Below are positions 1 through 7,954 of a stretch of 64,000 nucleotides of DNA, piece by piece; positions within the stretch are counted from its first letter, which is position 1; each line of letters starts with the position of its first letter. Below the pieces are notes generated by a model. The model ran no database searches. It was given only the letters and a program-made list of their open reading frames with translations, and was not told where the DNA came from. The translations under genes and the position numbers were made by a program. The stretch is from NCBI RefSeq assembly GCF_001746295.1, contig NZ_MJAH01000003.1, positions 141,922 to 205,921 on the forward strand, in the 5' to 3' direction. The stretch is from Streptomyces sp. LUP47B (GTDB taxonomy: Bacteria; Actinomycetota; Actinomycetes; Streptomycetales; Streptomycetaceae).

Positions 1-65
1 GATCAGAAGGTAGGGCCTCGCCATGAGCGCGTCAATCGTCCTGTCACTCTTTTGTGATTCCTGTG

Positions 66-93
66 CGCCCGGGGCGCCGGAGCGCCCCGGGCG
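66..93. terminator. GC-only hairpin after the lectin-phosphatase gene
   Basis: A perfect 12-bp inverted repeat with a 4-nt loop (CGGA) lies just beyond the stop of the minus-strand gene that ends at 101. No U tract follows on either strand, so it fits the U-less hairpin terminators common in Streptomyces. Bases 1-65 show no supportable gene. Confidence 0.55.
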
Positions 94-100
94 GGTGGGG

Positions 101-1441
101 TCAGCGCTGGGTGTAGATGAAGCCGATCTTGTCGACCTCGTCGCCGCCACGGCCGTGGAACCCGGCGATCTGCCAGCCGGCCGGCGCGGTGCGGGTGACG
201 CAGTCGGAGGTGGTGGTGCCGCCGGTCAGGCTGCGCCCGAGGTTGGTGGTGAACTTGGCGTAGAAGATCCGTGTGTGGCCGTCCTTCTCGGCCTGGCACA
301 GGTTCGCCGTGGTCACGTACTCGCCGCTGCCGAGCGTGAGGGAGGACGCGGTGCCGCCGGTCCCGCCGTGGGCGAGGGTGGTGCCGTTGGACAGGGTGAG
401 GCTCATCTGGTCGATGCGGGAGCCGGCCCGCAGGGCGAGGGTGGTGGCGCGGGCGCCGGCGGGAACGCTGTTGATGTCGTTGTAGTAGTCGCCGTGCGGG
501 CCGCCGTACTGGTCGCTGAGCTGGTAGGCGGCGCTGCGTGACCAGGTGAAGCCGACGCTGATCGGGTCGTGGTCGGAGAGCATGAGCCCGGCGTCCGTGA
601 GGAACTTGGCGTGCTCGTTGTTGTACGAGGTGGCGTTCAGTGAGACGAGTCTGCTGCTGCGGTAGAGGACCTTGTCGACGACCTCGCAGGTGTTGGGGAC
701 GGTGGGGCCCGTCTGGTCGCAGACCAGGGCGTCGCTGCCCTTGGCGGGCGGGGTGCCGCCGCGGACGAGCTGGACCCAGGGGTCGGTGAGGCCGTTGGCG
801 GCGGCGAACTCGGCGATGGTGTCGCCGGAGCGGGTGTAGCGGGTGTTGGTGTCGCCCATCACCACGACCGCGTTCCCGGCGGAGTGGGTCTGGATGAAGG
901 CGGTGAGCTGGTTGAGGTTGTCGGCGCGGGAGGCGAGGTCGCCGTCGTTGGTGCCCGCGTTGGTGTGCAGGTTGTAGAAGTCGACGTAGACGCCCTCGGC
1001 GAGGCGCTCGCGCATGAAGGTGAAGCCCTTGGGTGTCAGACAGTCGCCCGAGTCCACCTGGCAGGAGTTCCAGTGCGCCCGTTCGAAGTCATCACCGTCG
1101 TACGGGACCTTCGAGAGGGTGTTGAGGCCGCTGCCGATGCCGGCGCCGCCGCTCGTGGGGGTGCGGTAGGCGTGGTTCGTGTCGCCCGCGTAGAGGTAGG
1201 CGTGATAGTTGAAGTCCTCTTCCACGTGGACGATGTCGTAGGGCGCTATGCGCTGGCCGATCGCCGTCGTGCTCGACTCGCGGGGTGTCGACGCGCTGGA
1301 GATGGCCTCTGGCAGGCCGGCGACGTTGTAGCTGAGGACGCTGAAGCTGCCCGAGTCGGCGGCCGTGGCGGAGGGGGCGGCCGCGGTGAGTCCGCCGAGG
1401 ACGGCGGTGGTCGCCGCCAGAGCGGCGAAGAGTCTGCGCAT
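101..1441 (-). CDS. Secreted endonuclease/exonuclease/phosphatase-fold hydrolase with C-terminal jacalin-like lectin domain
   Basis: The 446-residue product is predicted to be an exported metal-dependent phosphodiesterase. A signal peptide with an Arg-rich start and an alanine-rich core covers residues 1-27, ending near SATA-A. The EEP fold runs from about 33 to 302 and keeps its landmark motifs: SYNVAGLP with Asn39, an acidic VEED at 73-76, NLHTNAGTN at 158-166, MGDTNTR at 195-201, and SDHDP at 289-293 (the Asp-His pair). Residues 308-446 hold a jacalin-like beta-prism with the typical QYGG entry and a closing GFHGRGGDEVDKIGF strand, which would bind sugars or surfaces. Families with this fold include sphingomyelinases, phospholipase C-like enzymes and nucleases; the substrate cannot be told from sequence alone. 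The gene is monocistronic and diverges from the next gene. Confidence 0.85.
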   Translation of the reverse strand: MRRLFAALAATTAVLGGLTAAAPSATAADSGSFSVLSYNVAGLPEAISSASTPRESSTTAIGQRIAPYDIVHVEEDFNYHAYLYAGDTNHAYRTPTSGGAGIGSGLNTLSKVPYDGDDFERAHWNSCQVDSGDCLTPKGFTFMRERLAEGVYVDFYNLHTNAGTNDGDLASRADNLNQLTAFIQTHSAGNAVVVMGDTNTRYTRSGDTIAEFAAANGLTDPWVQLVRGGTPPAKGSDALVCDQTGPTVPNTCEVVDKVLYRSSRLVSLNATSYNNEHAKFLTDAGLMLSDHDPISVGFTWSRSAAYQLSDQYGGPHGDYYNDINSVPAGARATTLALRAGSRIDQMSLTLSNGTTLAHGGTGGTASSLTLGSGEYVTTANLCQAEKDGHTRIFYAKFTTNLGRSLTGGTTTSDCVTRTAPAGWQIAGFHGRGGDEVDKIGFIYTQR

Positions 1442-1682
1442 GGGGAGTGTCTCCTGACGGAGTGGCGCGGGTGAATGGAGCGAGCGGGACAGAAGTTACC
1501 GCCGGTTACCCGATGTTGTCGCGGTCTCGTGTGCGCCTTTGCCGCCAAGTCCCCTGCACCTGACCGGCTGTTGGGACCCCGCGCCCGCCACCGTTCATCT
1601 CTCCTTCACGCCCGGTGGCTGAATCTCGGCCCTGCGGATGCCGTGGCTCCAGATCGATAAGAGTTGTGGAATTTCCGCGCGG

Positions 1683-1710
1683 CATATCTGTCTACGATAT
1701 GAAGATCGTA
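1683..1710 (+). promoter_or_regulatory. Overlapping inverted repeats upstream of the zinc-ribbon gene
   Basis: Two overlapping inverted repeats lie 17-44 bp before the GTG start: CATATC-N7-GATATG at 1683-1701 and TACGAT-N6-ATCGTA at 1693-1710. This is an A/T-rich island in GC-rich DNA. A weak ECF-like promoter (GGAAT at 1668-1672, 17-bp gap, GTC at 1690) sits just upstream. Regulator-site function is inferred. Confidence 0.35.
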
Positions 1711-1726
1711 CGGAGAGGGAACGCGC

Positions 1727-2635
1727 GTGAGTGAACCACCAGTTCTCGTCTGCCCGGAGTGCGGGGCGCCCCGGGCGGCGGACGGCACCCCCTCCTGCGC
1801 CTGCGCGCACCGCGCCTCCGAGGCCCACCTCGAGTCCCGTACGGCCGAGGCGGCGGCCGCGGAGGACTTCGACCCGGTGCGCATACGACCCTTCGTGGAG
1901 GTCGGCGAGGAACCGGCGGACCCGGCCGACGAGCCGGAACCGGCGGGCCTGACAAGGGAATTGAGTGACGTCACCCCAGCCGGGACGGACGCGGAACAGG
2001 AGCCTCTTCGGCAGTCGCCCGTGGAGCCCCCGGCCGAGAGCGCTCCGAACCGTCGGAGGCGGCGGACGGTCGTCGTCGCCGGGGCGGGAGCGGCCGCCGC
2101 CGTCCTGGTCACGGGTGGCTTCGTCGGTGGGTTCTTCACCTACGACGGCCCGTCACGGGATGGTTCCGTGGCCGGCGGCGTGCGCGCGGGTGTACCGGAG
2201 CCGCAGCCGTCGTCGAGCGGCCCGTCCGTCACCGCCTCTTCTCCTACCGCCACCTCGGCACAGTCGTCCCGGCCGCCCTCCTCCTCGCCGAGCGCGGAGG
2301 AGGCCGGCGGCAGCGCGTCCCCGACGGGCACCGCCACCCCGACCGGGACCCCGTCGAGCGCGGTCGCCACCGCCACGGTGGCCCCGGGCCCGACGGCGTC
2401 GAGCGGCCGGCCCCCGGTGCTCCGCCTCGGCGACCAGGGGCCCGAGGTCGTCGAACTCCAGCTTCGCCTCCGGCAGGTCGGCATGTACGGCGGGGAAGCC
2501 GACGGCGACTTCGACCAGCAGGTCCAGAGTGCGGTGCGCAGCTACCAGGTCAGCCGCTTCGTCCTTCAGGACGAGTCCGGCGTGTACGGCAAGGCGACGC
2601 GCACTGCACTCGAGTCCGAGACCTCGGAGCCGTGA
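1727..2635 (+). CDS. Single-pass membrane protein: cytoplasmic zinc ribbon, Ser/Pro/Thr stalk, extracellular peptidoglycan-binding domain
   Basis: The 302-residue product begins with a zinc-ribbon-like cluster (Cys9, Cys12, Cys24, Cys26). An acidic Pro/Glu-rich stretch and an RRRRR stop-transfer patch follow. One membrane helix covers about 109-133, a Ser/Thr/Pro-rich stalk about 140-228, and a PG_binding_1 domain 232-300 with the LRLGDQGPEVVELQLRLR signature. The topology suggests that it senses or tethers to cell-wall peptidoglycan while its N-terminus meets a cytoplasmic partner. The GTG start is preceded by GGAGAGGGA. The kinase at 55776-57554 shares the plan of cytoplasmic domain, helix, stalk and peptidoglycan-binding domain. 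No catalytic residues of an amidase are visible, so it is probably not an enzyme. Confidence 0.8.
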   Translation: MSEPPVLVCPECGAPRAADGTPSCACAHRASEAHLESRTAEAAAAEDFDPVRIRPFVEVGEEPADPADEPEPAGLTRELSDVTPAGTDAEQEPLRQSPVEPPAESAPNRRRRRTVVVAGAGAAAAVLVTGGFVGGFFTYDGPSRDGSVAGGVRAGVPEPQPSSSGPSVTASSPTATSAQSSRPPSSSPSAEEAGGSASPTGTATPTGTPSSAVATATVAPGPTASSGRPPVLRLGDQGPEVVELQLRLRQVGMYGGEADGDFDQQVQSAVRSYQVSRFVLQDESGVYGKATRTALESETSEP

Positions 2636-2645
2636 CCGCTCGGAG

Positions 2646-4031
2646 CTAGCTCCGGCGGCCGTCGGAAGCGTGCGTCCGGTCGTAGGGGCGGGGGTAACGG
2701 GCGGGGGAGTAGGGGACATAGCGGGCCGGAGAGCCCGGATCGGCTTGGGTGGCACGTGAGTTGAGTGCGGCGGGATCGCTGCCTGTCCAGTGGCCGGTCG
2801 CGATGCGGTCCTCCAGAGTGTGCAGGGCGGCGACCTGCTCGCCGGGGCTGAAAGTACAGTGGCCCGCGTTGTCGACATAGCGCTGTCGCAGCAGGGTTGC
2901 CGAGCCCGCAGCGGTGGCGGTCCGGCGGTAGGCGCTCTCGGACTGCACCGGGATCAGCGCGTCGCCAGTGGTGTGGATGTCGAGCTGGGGCTTGGTGAGG
3001 CGGCCGGTGAAGGAGCTGGTACGGCTCATCCAGTCGACGGCCTTCGCGGCGGCGCGGGTGCGCGGGGCCTTGCCGAGGGTGTTGAGGTCGGACTTCAGGG
3101 AGAGACCGGCCTTCGCGTACAGCTCCTTGACCTCGTTGAGGTAGGGGGAGTCGCGGAGCATCGCGTGGTAGTCGACCCCGGTGTTCCACGACATGTTGCC
3201 GCCCGCCCGGGACTCGGCCTCCTGGCGCCAGACGAAGGCGGGGAACTTCACCAGCCCGACTACGGCCTGGTACTGGCCGGACTGCTGGGCTTCCCAGTCG
3301 GTGGGCGCGGGCCGGGGCTGTGCGGGGTCGTTCCAGCCGGGGATGTTGTGCAGGGCCGCGGCCAGCGCGATGCGGGCCCGGCCGTCGGCGGTCTGCTGCG
3401 CCTCGGTGAGGACGGCGGCCATGGCATCGGACGCTTGGGCCGCGGCAGCCGGGCCCGGCAGTCCGGTCAGCCGGATCCCGGAGCCGGGCGCGAGGAGCGT
3501 CTTCAGTGCGAAGACCGGGTCCAGGGTGCTGTTCCAGTTGGCGACGCCGCCCTGGACAAGGCCGCACATCGACAGCGACCCGGTGAGACGGTTCGCGTGG
3601 CGCTCCGCGAGGGCGGTCGTGACAAAGCCGCCGTAGGACGTGCCCCAGGCGATGGTGCGCCCGGCGCGTCCGAAGCGGGCGGTGAAGGTGTCCAGGGTGG
3701 CGAGCTGGTCGGGCACGGCCTCGGTCACGGCCCAGCCGGTGGTGGCGTACGAGGACCCGATGAGCGCGTACCCCTGCTGCAGGAGCAGGGACTTGGTGGT
3801 GTCGTCGGGCGCGTTGCGTGCCGGGTTGGGGACGCCGGGCGGGGTGTAGCCGTGGCTGTAGAGGAGGACCGTGCCGTTCCAGCCGGCCGGTACATCCATG
3901 AGGTAGGTCGCACCGGACGGCAGCCGGCCCTCGGCATGGACGTCCTGCGCGGCGTGGGCAGTTGGGGTGAGGGGAGCGGCGAGCAGCAGTGCCGCGACGG
4001 TGACGAGCGTACGGGTGCGGATGCGGTGCAT
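2646..4031 (-). CDS. Secreted alpha/beta hydrolase
   Basis: The start is placed at the ATG at 4031, because the next 27 residues form a clear signal peptide (basic MHRIRTRT, Leu/Ala core, cleavage after AHA). An upstream in-frame ATG would bury it. The 461-residue product has the alpha/beta-hydrolase nucleophile elbow GTSYGG with Ser at about 132, an acid in TTGDALIPVQ and a C-terminal DNAGHC histidine. A long helical cap lies between the elbow and the acid. It is likely an extracellular esterase or peptidase-like hydrolase; the substrate is not evident. The gene is convergent with the zinc-ribbon gene, with only 10 bp between their stops. Confidence 0.8.
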   Translation of the reverse strand: MHRIRTRTLVTVAALLLAAPLTPTAHAAQDVHAEGRLPSGATYLMDVPAGWNGTVLLYSHGYTPPGVPNPARNAPDDTTKSLLLQQGYALIGSSYATTGWAVTEAVPDQLATLDTFTARFGRAGRTIAWGTSYGGFVTTALAERHANRLTGSLSMCGLVQGGVANWNSTLDPVFALKTLLAPGSGIRLTGLPGPAAAAQASDAMAAVLTEAQQTADGRARIALAAALHNIPGWNDPAQPRPAPTDWEAQQSGQYQAVVGLVKFPAFVWRQEAESRAGGNMSWNTGVDYHAMLRDSPYLNEVKELYAKAGLSLKSDLNTLGKAPRTRAAAKAVDWMSRTSSFTGRLTKPQLDIHTTGDALIPVQSESAYRRTATAAGSATLLRQRYVDNAGHCTFSPGEQVAALHTLEDRIATGHWTGSDPAALNSRATQADPGSPARYVPYSPARYPRPYDRTHASDGRRS

Positions 4032-4125
4032 CACGAGACGTGGGCTCCTTGGGGGCAGTCCGTATTTTGCTGCGGTCGGGGGGACTGACACCGGCGAAAG
4101 TAGGCGTGTACATTGCGGGCGTCAA

Positions 4126-4142
4126 TGATGTGCACAACATCA
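4126..4142 (+). promoter_or_regulatory. Inverted repeat TGATGT-N5-ACATCA upstream of the substrate-binding protein
   Basis: A perfect 6-bp inverted repeat with a 5-bp spacer (TGATGTGCACAACATCA) sits 46 bp before the start of the ABC substrate-binding gene, in the divergent intergenic region. The size and symmetry suit a dimeric regulator. No cognate regulator is adjacent, so the role is inferred. Confidence 0.35.
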
Positions 4143-4187
4143 GTGGGCGCGTCGTGAGGCGTTCTGGCGCCTCGTCAGGAGGGCCCC

Positions 4188-5165
4188 GTGCAAAGGCGTG
4201 TGCTCGGACTTGCCGTTGCGGTGGTGACCCTCGCGGGTGCCGCCGGATGCGGATCCTCGGACTCCGGGAGCGGCGGCACCTCGTCCGCGGGCGGAGCGAA
4301 GAAGACGCAGGTCACGGTCGGTGTCATCCCCATCGTCGACGTGGCGCCGCTCTATCTCGGGCAGAAGAAGGGGTTCTTCGCCAGTCGCGGGATCGAGCTG
4401 AGGATGGTGACCGCGCAGGGCGGTGCAGCGATCATTCCGGGAGTGGTGAGCGGCCAGTTCCAGTTCGGCTTCAGCAACACCACGTCCTTGATGCTCGCGC
4501 AGACCAAGGGCGTCCCCGTGAAGTCCGTGGTCAACGGGGCCGCTTCCAACGGCAAGGTGGGGGCCGACGTCACCGGTGTCCTGGTGAAGAAGGACAGCCC
4601 GGTGAAGTCCGCGAAGGACCTGGCCGGACGCTCCGTCGCCGTGAACACCCTCCAGAACATCGGGGACACCACGGTCCGCGAGTCGGTGCGCGAGGACGGC
4701 GGCGACCCGGCGAAGGTGAAGTTCGTCGAGATCCCCTTCGACCAGATGCCGGCCGCGCTGGACGGCGGTCGGGTGGACGCCGCGTGGATGGGCGAGCCGG
4801 CCCAGACGGTCGCCAAGGCGCAGGGCGCCCGGGTCATCGCCTCGCCCTTCGCCGAGACCGACCCGAAGCTAACAGTCGCGACCTGGTTCACCTCGACGAA
4901 GATCGCGCAGCAGAACCCCGAGCTGGTGAAGAAGTTCACCGAGGCCATGACGGAGTCGCTGAAGTACGCCTCCGGTCACCCGGACGAGGCCCGGCAGATC
5001 CTCACCGTCTACACCAAGATCAGCGGCGACGTGCTGACCGGGCTCGTCCTCCCGAGCTGGCCGCCCCAGGTCGACACGGCCTCACTGGAGAAGCTCGCCG
5101 AACTCGGTGAGAAGGACGGCATCTTCGGCGACAAGAAGCCGGACATCCAGGCCCTGTTCTCCTGA
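4188..5165 (+). CDS. Orphan ABC transporter substrate-binding lipoprotein (SsuA/TauA/NMT1 type)
   Basis: The 325-residue product has a lipoprotein signal (LAGAAGC, Cys21) and a Gly/Ser-rich tether. An NMT1/SsuA-like periplasmic-binding fold follows, with the opening VTVGVIPIVDVAPLYLG and the block GRSVAVNTLQNIGDTT. The family captures sulfonates, nitrate, thiamine precursors or similar small ligands for an ABC importer. AGGAGG precedes the GTG start at optimal spacing. No permease or ATPase gene flanks it, so it either works with a transporter encoded elsewhere or serves another binding role. The ligand cannot be assigned. Confidence 0.82.
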   Translation: MQRRVLGLAVAVVTLAGAAGCGSSDSGSGGTSSAGGAKKTQVTVGVIPIVDVAPLYLGQKKGFFASRGIELRMVTAQGGAAIIPGVVSGQFQFGFSNTTSLMLAQTKGVPVKSVVNGAASNGKVGADVTGVLVKKDSPVKSAKDLAGRSVAVNTLQNIGDTTVRESVREDGGDPAKVKFVEIPFDQMPAALDGGRVDAAWMGEPAQTVAKAQGARVIASPFAETDPKLTVATWFTSTKIAQQNPELVKKFTEAMTESLKYASGHPDEARQILTVYTKISGDVLTGLVLPSWPPQVDTASLEKLAELGEKDGIFGDKKPDIQALFS

Positions 5166-5201
5166 GGGATCAGGCCCTGGGGTGCCGCCCGCTGCCCCTC
5201 G

Positions 5202-6359
5202 CTAGCCCTTCTTCACCTGCCGCTCGGTCCAGAGGTCCCCGCCCCACTTCAGGTGCCGGACGAGGTCCTCGTCGGAGGGGCGGGTGGCGGCCGAGGGGGT
5301 GTGGGTGCCCCGGGAGATGTTGCCGCTGACGGTGATGTTGTGCTCCACGCGCGGGCGGCGGAGCGTCTCGTAGAGGGCGAATGCGGCATCCGGATACGGT
5401 GCGTCCCGCAGGGACTTGGCGAGCACCACGGCGTCCTCCAGAGCCATCGAGGCGCCCTGGCCGGTCGCGGGGGAGGCCGCGTGGGCGGCGTCGCCGATGA
5501 GCAGGGTCCGCCCGGAGCGCCACGGCGTGCCGGTGGGGATCTCGGTGGCATGCGTGACCATGAGGTCGTCGCCGGTGGCCGCGACGAGGTCGGCGGCCGG
5601 GGTGGGGTCCTTGCGCAGCAACGGCAACAGCATGTCGCGCCAGTGTGCGGGCGTGCCCTGCGCCAACTCCTCGGCGGGCAGCGGGTCTCCGGTCACCCGG
5701 GCGAACCAGTACGTCTCCCCGTCGGGTGACACCGCGTAGCCGAAGGCGGCCCCGCTGCCACGGACCATGGTGATGCACGCGTCCGGGCCGGCGGGAGAGG
5801 CGGCGCGTGTGTAGCCGTAGAAAACGTACTGGCCGGCGTAGAACGGCTGTGTCCCGGGCGAGATCGACTGTCGTACGGCGGAGTTCAGGCCGTCGGCGCC
5901 GATCAGCAGGTCGCCGGTCGCGGCGGTGCCGTCGGCGAAGTGCGCGGTGACGCCGTCGGGGCCGTCCTCGACGGAGGTGAGCCGTGCGCCGTGCCGGACG
6001 GTGATGCCCCGCCGCGCGGCCTCGGCCTGGAGCGCGGTGTTGAGTTCGCCGCGGCGCAGACACCGGTAGCGCAGAAGCGGGTCGGAGGCCTCGCCCATGG
6101 GCGCGTGCGCCAACTCGGCGCCTGTCTCGTCCATGACCCGCAGTGAGGTCAGCGGGAAGCCGACCGCCGTCACCGCCGCGGAGGCGTCCAACTGGGCCAG
6201 GGCGCGCATGCCGTTGCTCGCCAGGGTGAGGAACGCGCCGATGTCCTCGGCCGAGTCCGGATGGGCCTCGTGCACGGCGGCCTCGAAGCCCGCCTTGTGC
6301 AGCGCCAGAGCCGCCGCCGTACCGGCGATGCCGCCACCGATGACCAGTACGCGTGCCAC
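5202..6359 (-). CDS. FAD-dependent aromatic-type monooxygenase
   Basis: The 385-residue single-domain flavoprotein monooxygenase belongs to the PHBH/kynurenine-3-monooxygenase/salicylate-hydroxylase-like group. It has the N-terminal dinucleotide motif GGGIAG at 8-13 and the GADGLNS block at about 155. The FAD-binding GDAAHAASPATGQGAS motif lies near 283, typical of group A enzymes. GTG at 6359 places the Rossmann motif at the usual distance from the start. It is convergent with the ABC lipoprotein gene and tandem with the ferredoxin reductase gene upstream, about 100 bp away. The substrate is unknown. Confidence 0.85.
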   Translation of the reverse strand: MARVLVIGGGIAGTAAALALHKAGFEAAVHEAHPDSAEDIGAFLTLASNGMRALAQLDASAAVTAVGFPLTSLRVMDETGAELAHAPMGEASDPLLRYRCLRRGELNTALQAEAARRGITVRHGARLTSVEDGPDGVTAHFADGTAATGDLLIGADGLNSAVRQSISPGTQPFYAGQYVFYGYTRAASPAGPDACITMVRGSGAAFGYAVSPDGETYWFARVTGDPLPAEELAQGTPAHWRDMLLPLLRKDPTPAADLVAATGDDLMVTHATEIPTGTPWRSGRTLLIGDAAHAASPATGQGASMALEDAVVLAKSLRDAPYPDAAFALYETLRRPRVEHNITVSGNISRGTHTPSAATRPSDEDLVRHLKWGGDLWTERQVKKG

Positions 6360-6456
6360 ACCCGCCCCGTTCGTCCTGCCTCAGCCCGCACGGTCGTACG
6401 GACACGGAAGGAACGACGGGACGACGGCGAGGGTTCCGCCGCCGTCCCCGTGTCGG

Positions 6457-7821
6457 TCAGGCGCCGCTCTCGCGGAGCATGTCCTCGCGCTCGACGAGCT
6501 TCACGCGCGCGCGGCCCTGCGGCTCGCCCAGCGCCTTCTCGGCGGCGTCCAGCCGGTACCAGCCCTCCCAGGTGGTGAAGCGGATGCCACGCTCACCGAG
6601 GAACGCGTCCACGGCCTCCGGCTCGGGCGAACCCGGCTTCTGCAGACGGTCGTTCGCGAAGTCGTCCAGGAGGTTCGACACCGTCTCGTTGGCGTCGCCC
6701 TTGGTGTGGCCGATCAGGCCCACCGGGCCGCGCCGGATCCAGCCGGTGACGTACGTCGACTGCAGGTGCTCGCCGCTCTCCTGCATGACCCGGCCGCCCT
6801 CGTCCGGGACCGTGCCCGAGTCGATGTCCCAGGGCAGCTTGGGCAGCTTGTCGGAGAGGTAGCCGACCGCGCGGTAGACCGCGGTGACGTCCCAGTCCTT
6901 GAACTCGCCGGTGCCCTTGACGTTGCCGGTGCCGTCGAGGGCGGTGCGCTCGGTGCGCAGGGCGACGACCTTGCCGTCCGCACCGAGGATCTCGGTGGGC
7001 GACTCGAAGAAGTGCAGGAACAGTTTGTGCGGACGGTCGCCGACATCGCGGATCGCCCAGTTCTCCAGGGTCTTGGCGACCATGTCGGCCTGCTTGTTGC
7101 CGCGCCGGGTCTCGATCGAGCCCTCGTCGTAGTCGATGTCCTCGGGGTCGACGATGACCTCGATGTTGGGGGAGTGGTCCAGCTCGCGCAGTTCCATCGG
7201 GGAGAACTTCGCCTGCGCCGGGCCGCGGCGGCCGAAGACGTGGACCTCCAGCGCCTTGTTGGCCTTGAGGCCCTCGTGGACGTTCGGCGGGATCTCGGTC
7301 GGCAGCAGTTCGTCCGCCGTTTTGGCCAGGATGCGCGCCACGTCGAGCGCGACGTTGCCGACGCCGAGGACGGCGACCTTCTCGGCCTCCAGGGGCCAGG
7401 TGCGCGGCACGTCCGGGTGGCCGTCGTACCAGGACACGAAGTCGGCGGCGCCGTACGAGCCGTCGAGCTCGACGCCCGGTATGCGCAGCTCGCGGTCGGC
7501 GGTCGCGCCCGTGGAGAAGATCACGGCGTCGTAGAACGCGCGCAGGTCGTCCAGGCTGATGTCCGTCGGGTAGTCGACGTTGCCGAAGAGGCGGATCTGC
7601 GGCTTGTCGAGCACCTGGTGCAGGGCCGTGATGATGCCCTTGATCCGGGGGTGGTCCGGAGCCACGCCGTAACGGATCAGTCCGAACGGGGCCGGCATCC
7701 GCTCGAAGAGGTCGATGGAGACACCGGGTGCGGTGGCCACATCCGACTTGAGCAGCGCGTCGGCGGCGTAGATCCCGGCGGGGCCGGCTCCGACGATGGC
7801 TACCCGCAGGGGGCGGGGCAT
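6457..7821 (-). CDS. fprA: Ferredoxin/flavodoxin--NADP+ reductase, FprA (adrenodoxin-reductase) type
   Basis: The 454-residue product matches FprA/adrenodoxin-reductase flavoproteins over its length. An FAD-binding GAGPAGIYAADALLK lies at about 11-25, and the NADP-binding GVGNVALDVARIL lies near 158. The GRRGPAQAKFSPMELREL block and a C-terminal TGWIRRGPVGLIGHTKGDA FAD motif are also present. It would pass electrons from NADPH to ferredoxins that serve P450s or other monooxygenases. ATG at 7821 follows a GAAGGGAACC ribosome site. An iron-box-like sequence lies about 50 bp upstream, which agrees with iron-dependent regulation of such reductases in actinobacteria. Confidence 0.92.
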   Translation of the reverse strand: MPRPLRVAIVGAGPAGIYAADALLKSDVATAPGVSIDLFERMPAPFGLIRYGVAPDHPRIKGIITALHQVLDKPQIRLFGNVDYPTDISLDDLRAFYDAVIFSTGATADRELRIPGVELDGSYGAADFVSWYDGHPDVPRTWPLEAEKVAVLGVGNVALDVARILAKTADELLPTEIPPNVHEGLKANKALEVHVFGRRGPAQAKFSPMELRELDHSPNIEVIVDPEDIDYDEGSIETRRGNKQADMVAKTLENWAIRDVGDRPHKLFLHFFESPTEILGADGKVVALRTERTALDGTGNVKGTGEFKDWDVTAVYRAVGYLSDKLPKLPWDIDSGTVPDEGGRVMQESGEHLQSTYVTGWIRRGPVGLIGHTKGDANETVSNLLDDFANDRLQKPGSPEPEAVDAFLGERGIRFTTWEGWYRLDAAEKALGEPQGRARVKLVEREDMLRESGA

Positions 7822-7866
7822 GATCAGGTTCCCTTCGAGCGGTGACAGATCAACTCGAGGGAAGCC

Positions 7867-7885
7867 TAAGCTAAGGCAAGCCTAA
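7867..7885 (-). promoter_or_regulatory. Candidate iron box (IdeR/DmdR type) upstream of fprA
   Basis: Read on the minus strand, the site is TTAGGCTTGCCTTAGCTTA. I count 14 of 19 matches to the palindromic DtxR/IdeR consensus TTAGGTTAGCCTAACCTAA. It lies 46-64 bp before the fprA start, where a repressor would cover the promoter. Iron control of fprA is inferred from this match. Confidence 0.5.
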
Positions 7886-7910
7886 GTCGGTACGCGGGTC
7901 CGGTCTATGG

Positions 7911-7933
7911 ACTCATAAGATCACCTTATGAGT
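7911..7933. promoter_or_regulatory. Perfect 9-bp palindrome between fprA and the SpoIIE gene
   Basis: ACTCATAAG and CTTATGAGT form a perfect inverted repeat around ATCAC. It lies 90-112 bp before fprA and 22-44 bp after the stop of the SpoIIE gene. The arms are AT-rich and no U run follows, so it looks more like an operator for fprA than a terminator, though either is possible. Confidence 0.4.
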
Positions 7934-7954
7934 GGCGAAGGCCGTCAAAGCGGG

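Noticed and set aside
884..1474. Plus-strand open frame of 196 codons opposite the lectin-phosphatase gene
   Set aside because: It is antisense to a gene with a signal peptide and full family motifs. Its composition (Gly/Val/Ala/Arg-rich) is typical of the high-GC shadow frame.
4125..4157. Short ORF (Met-Met-Cys-Thr-Thr...) before the substrate-binding gene, considered as a cysteine leader peptide
   Set aside because: No ribosome site and only one cysteine. The sequence is better explained by the TGATGT/ACATCA palindrome.
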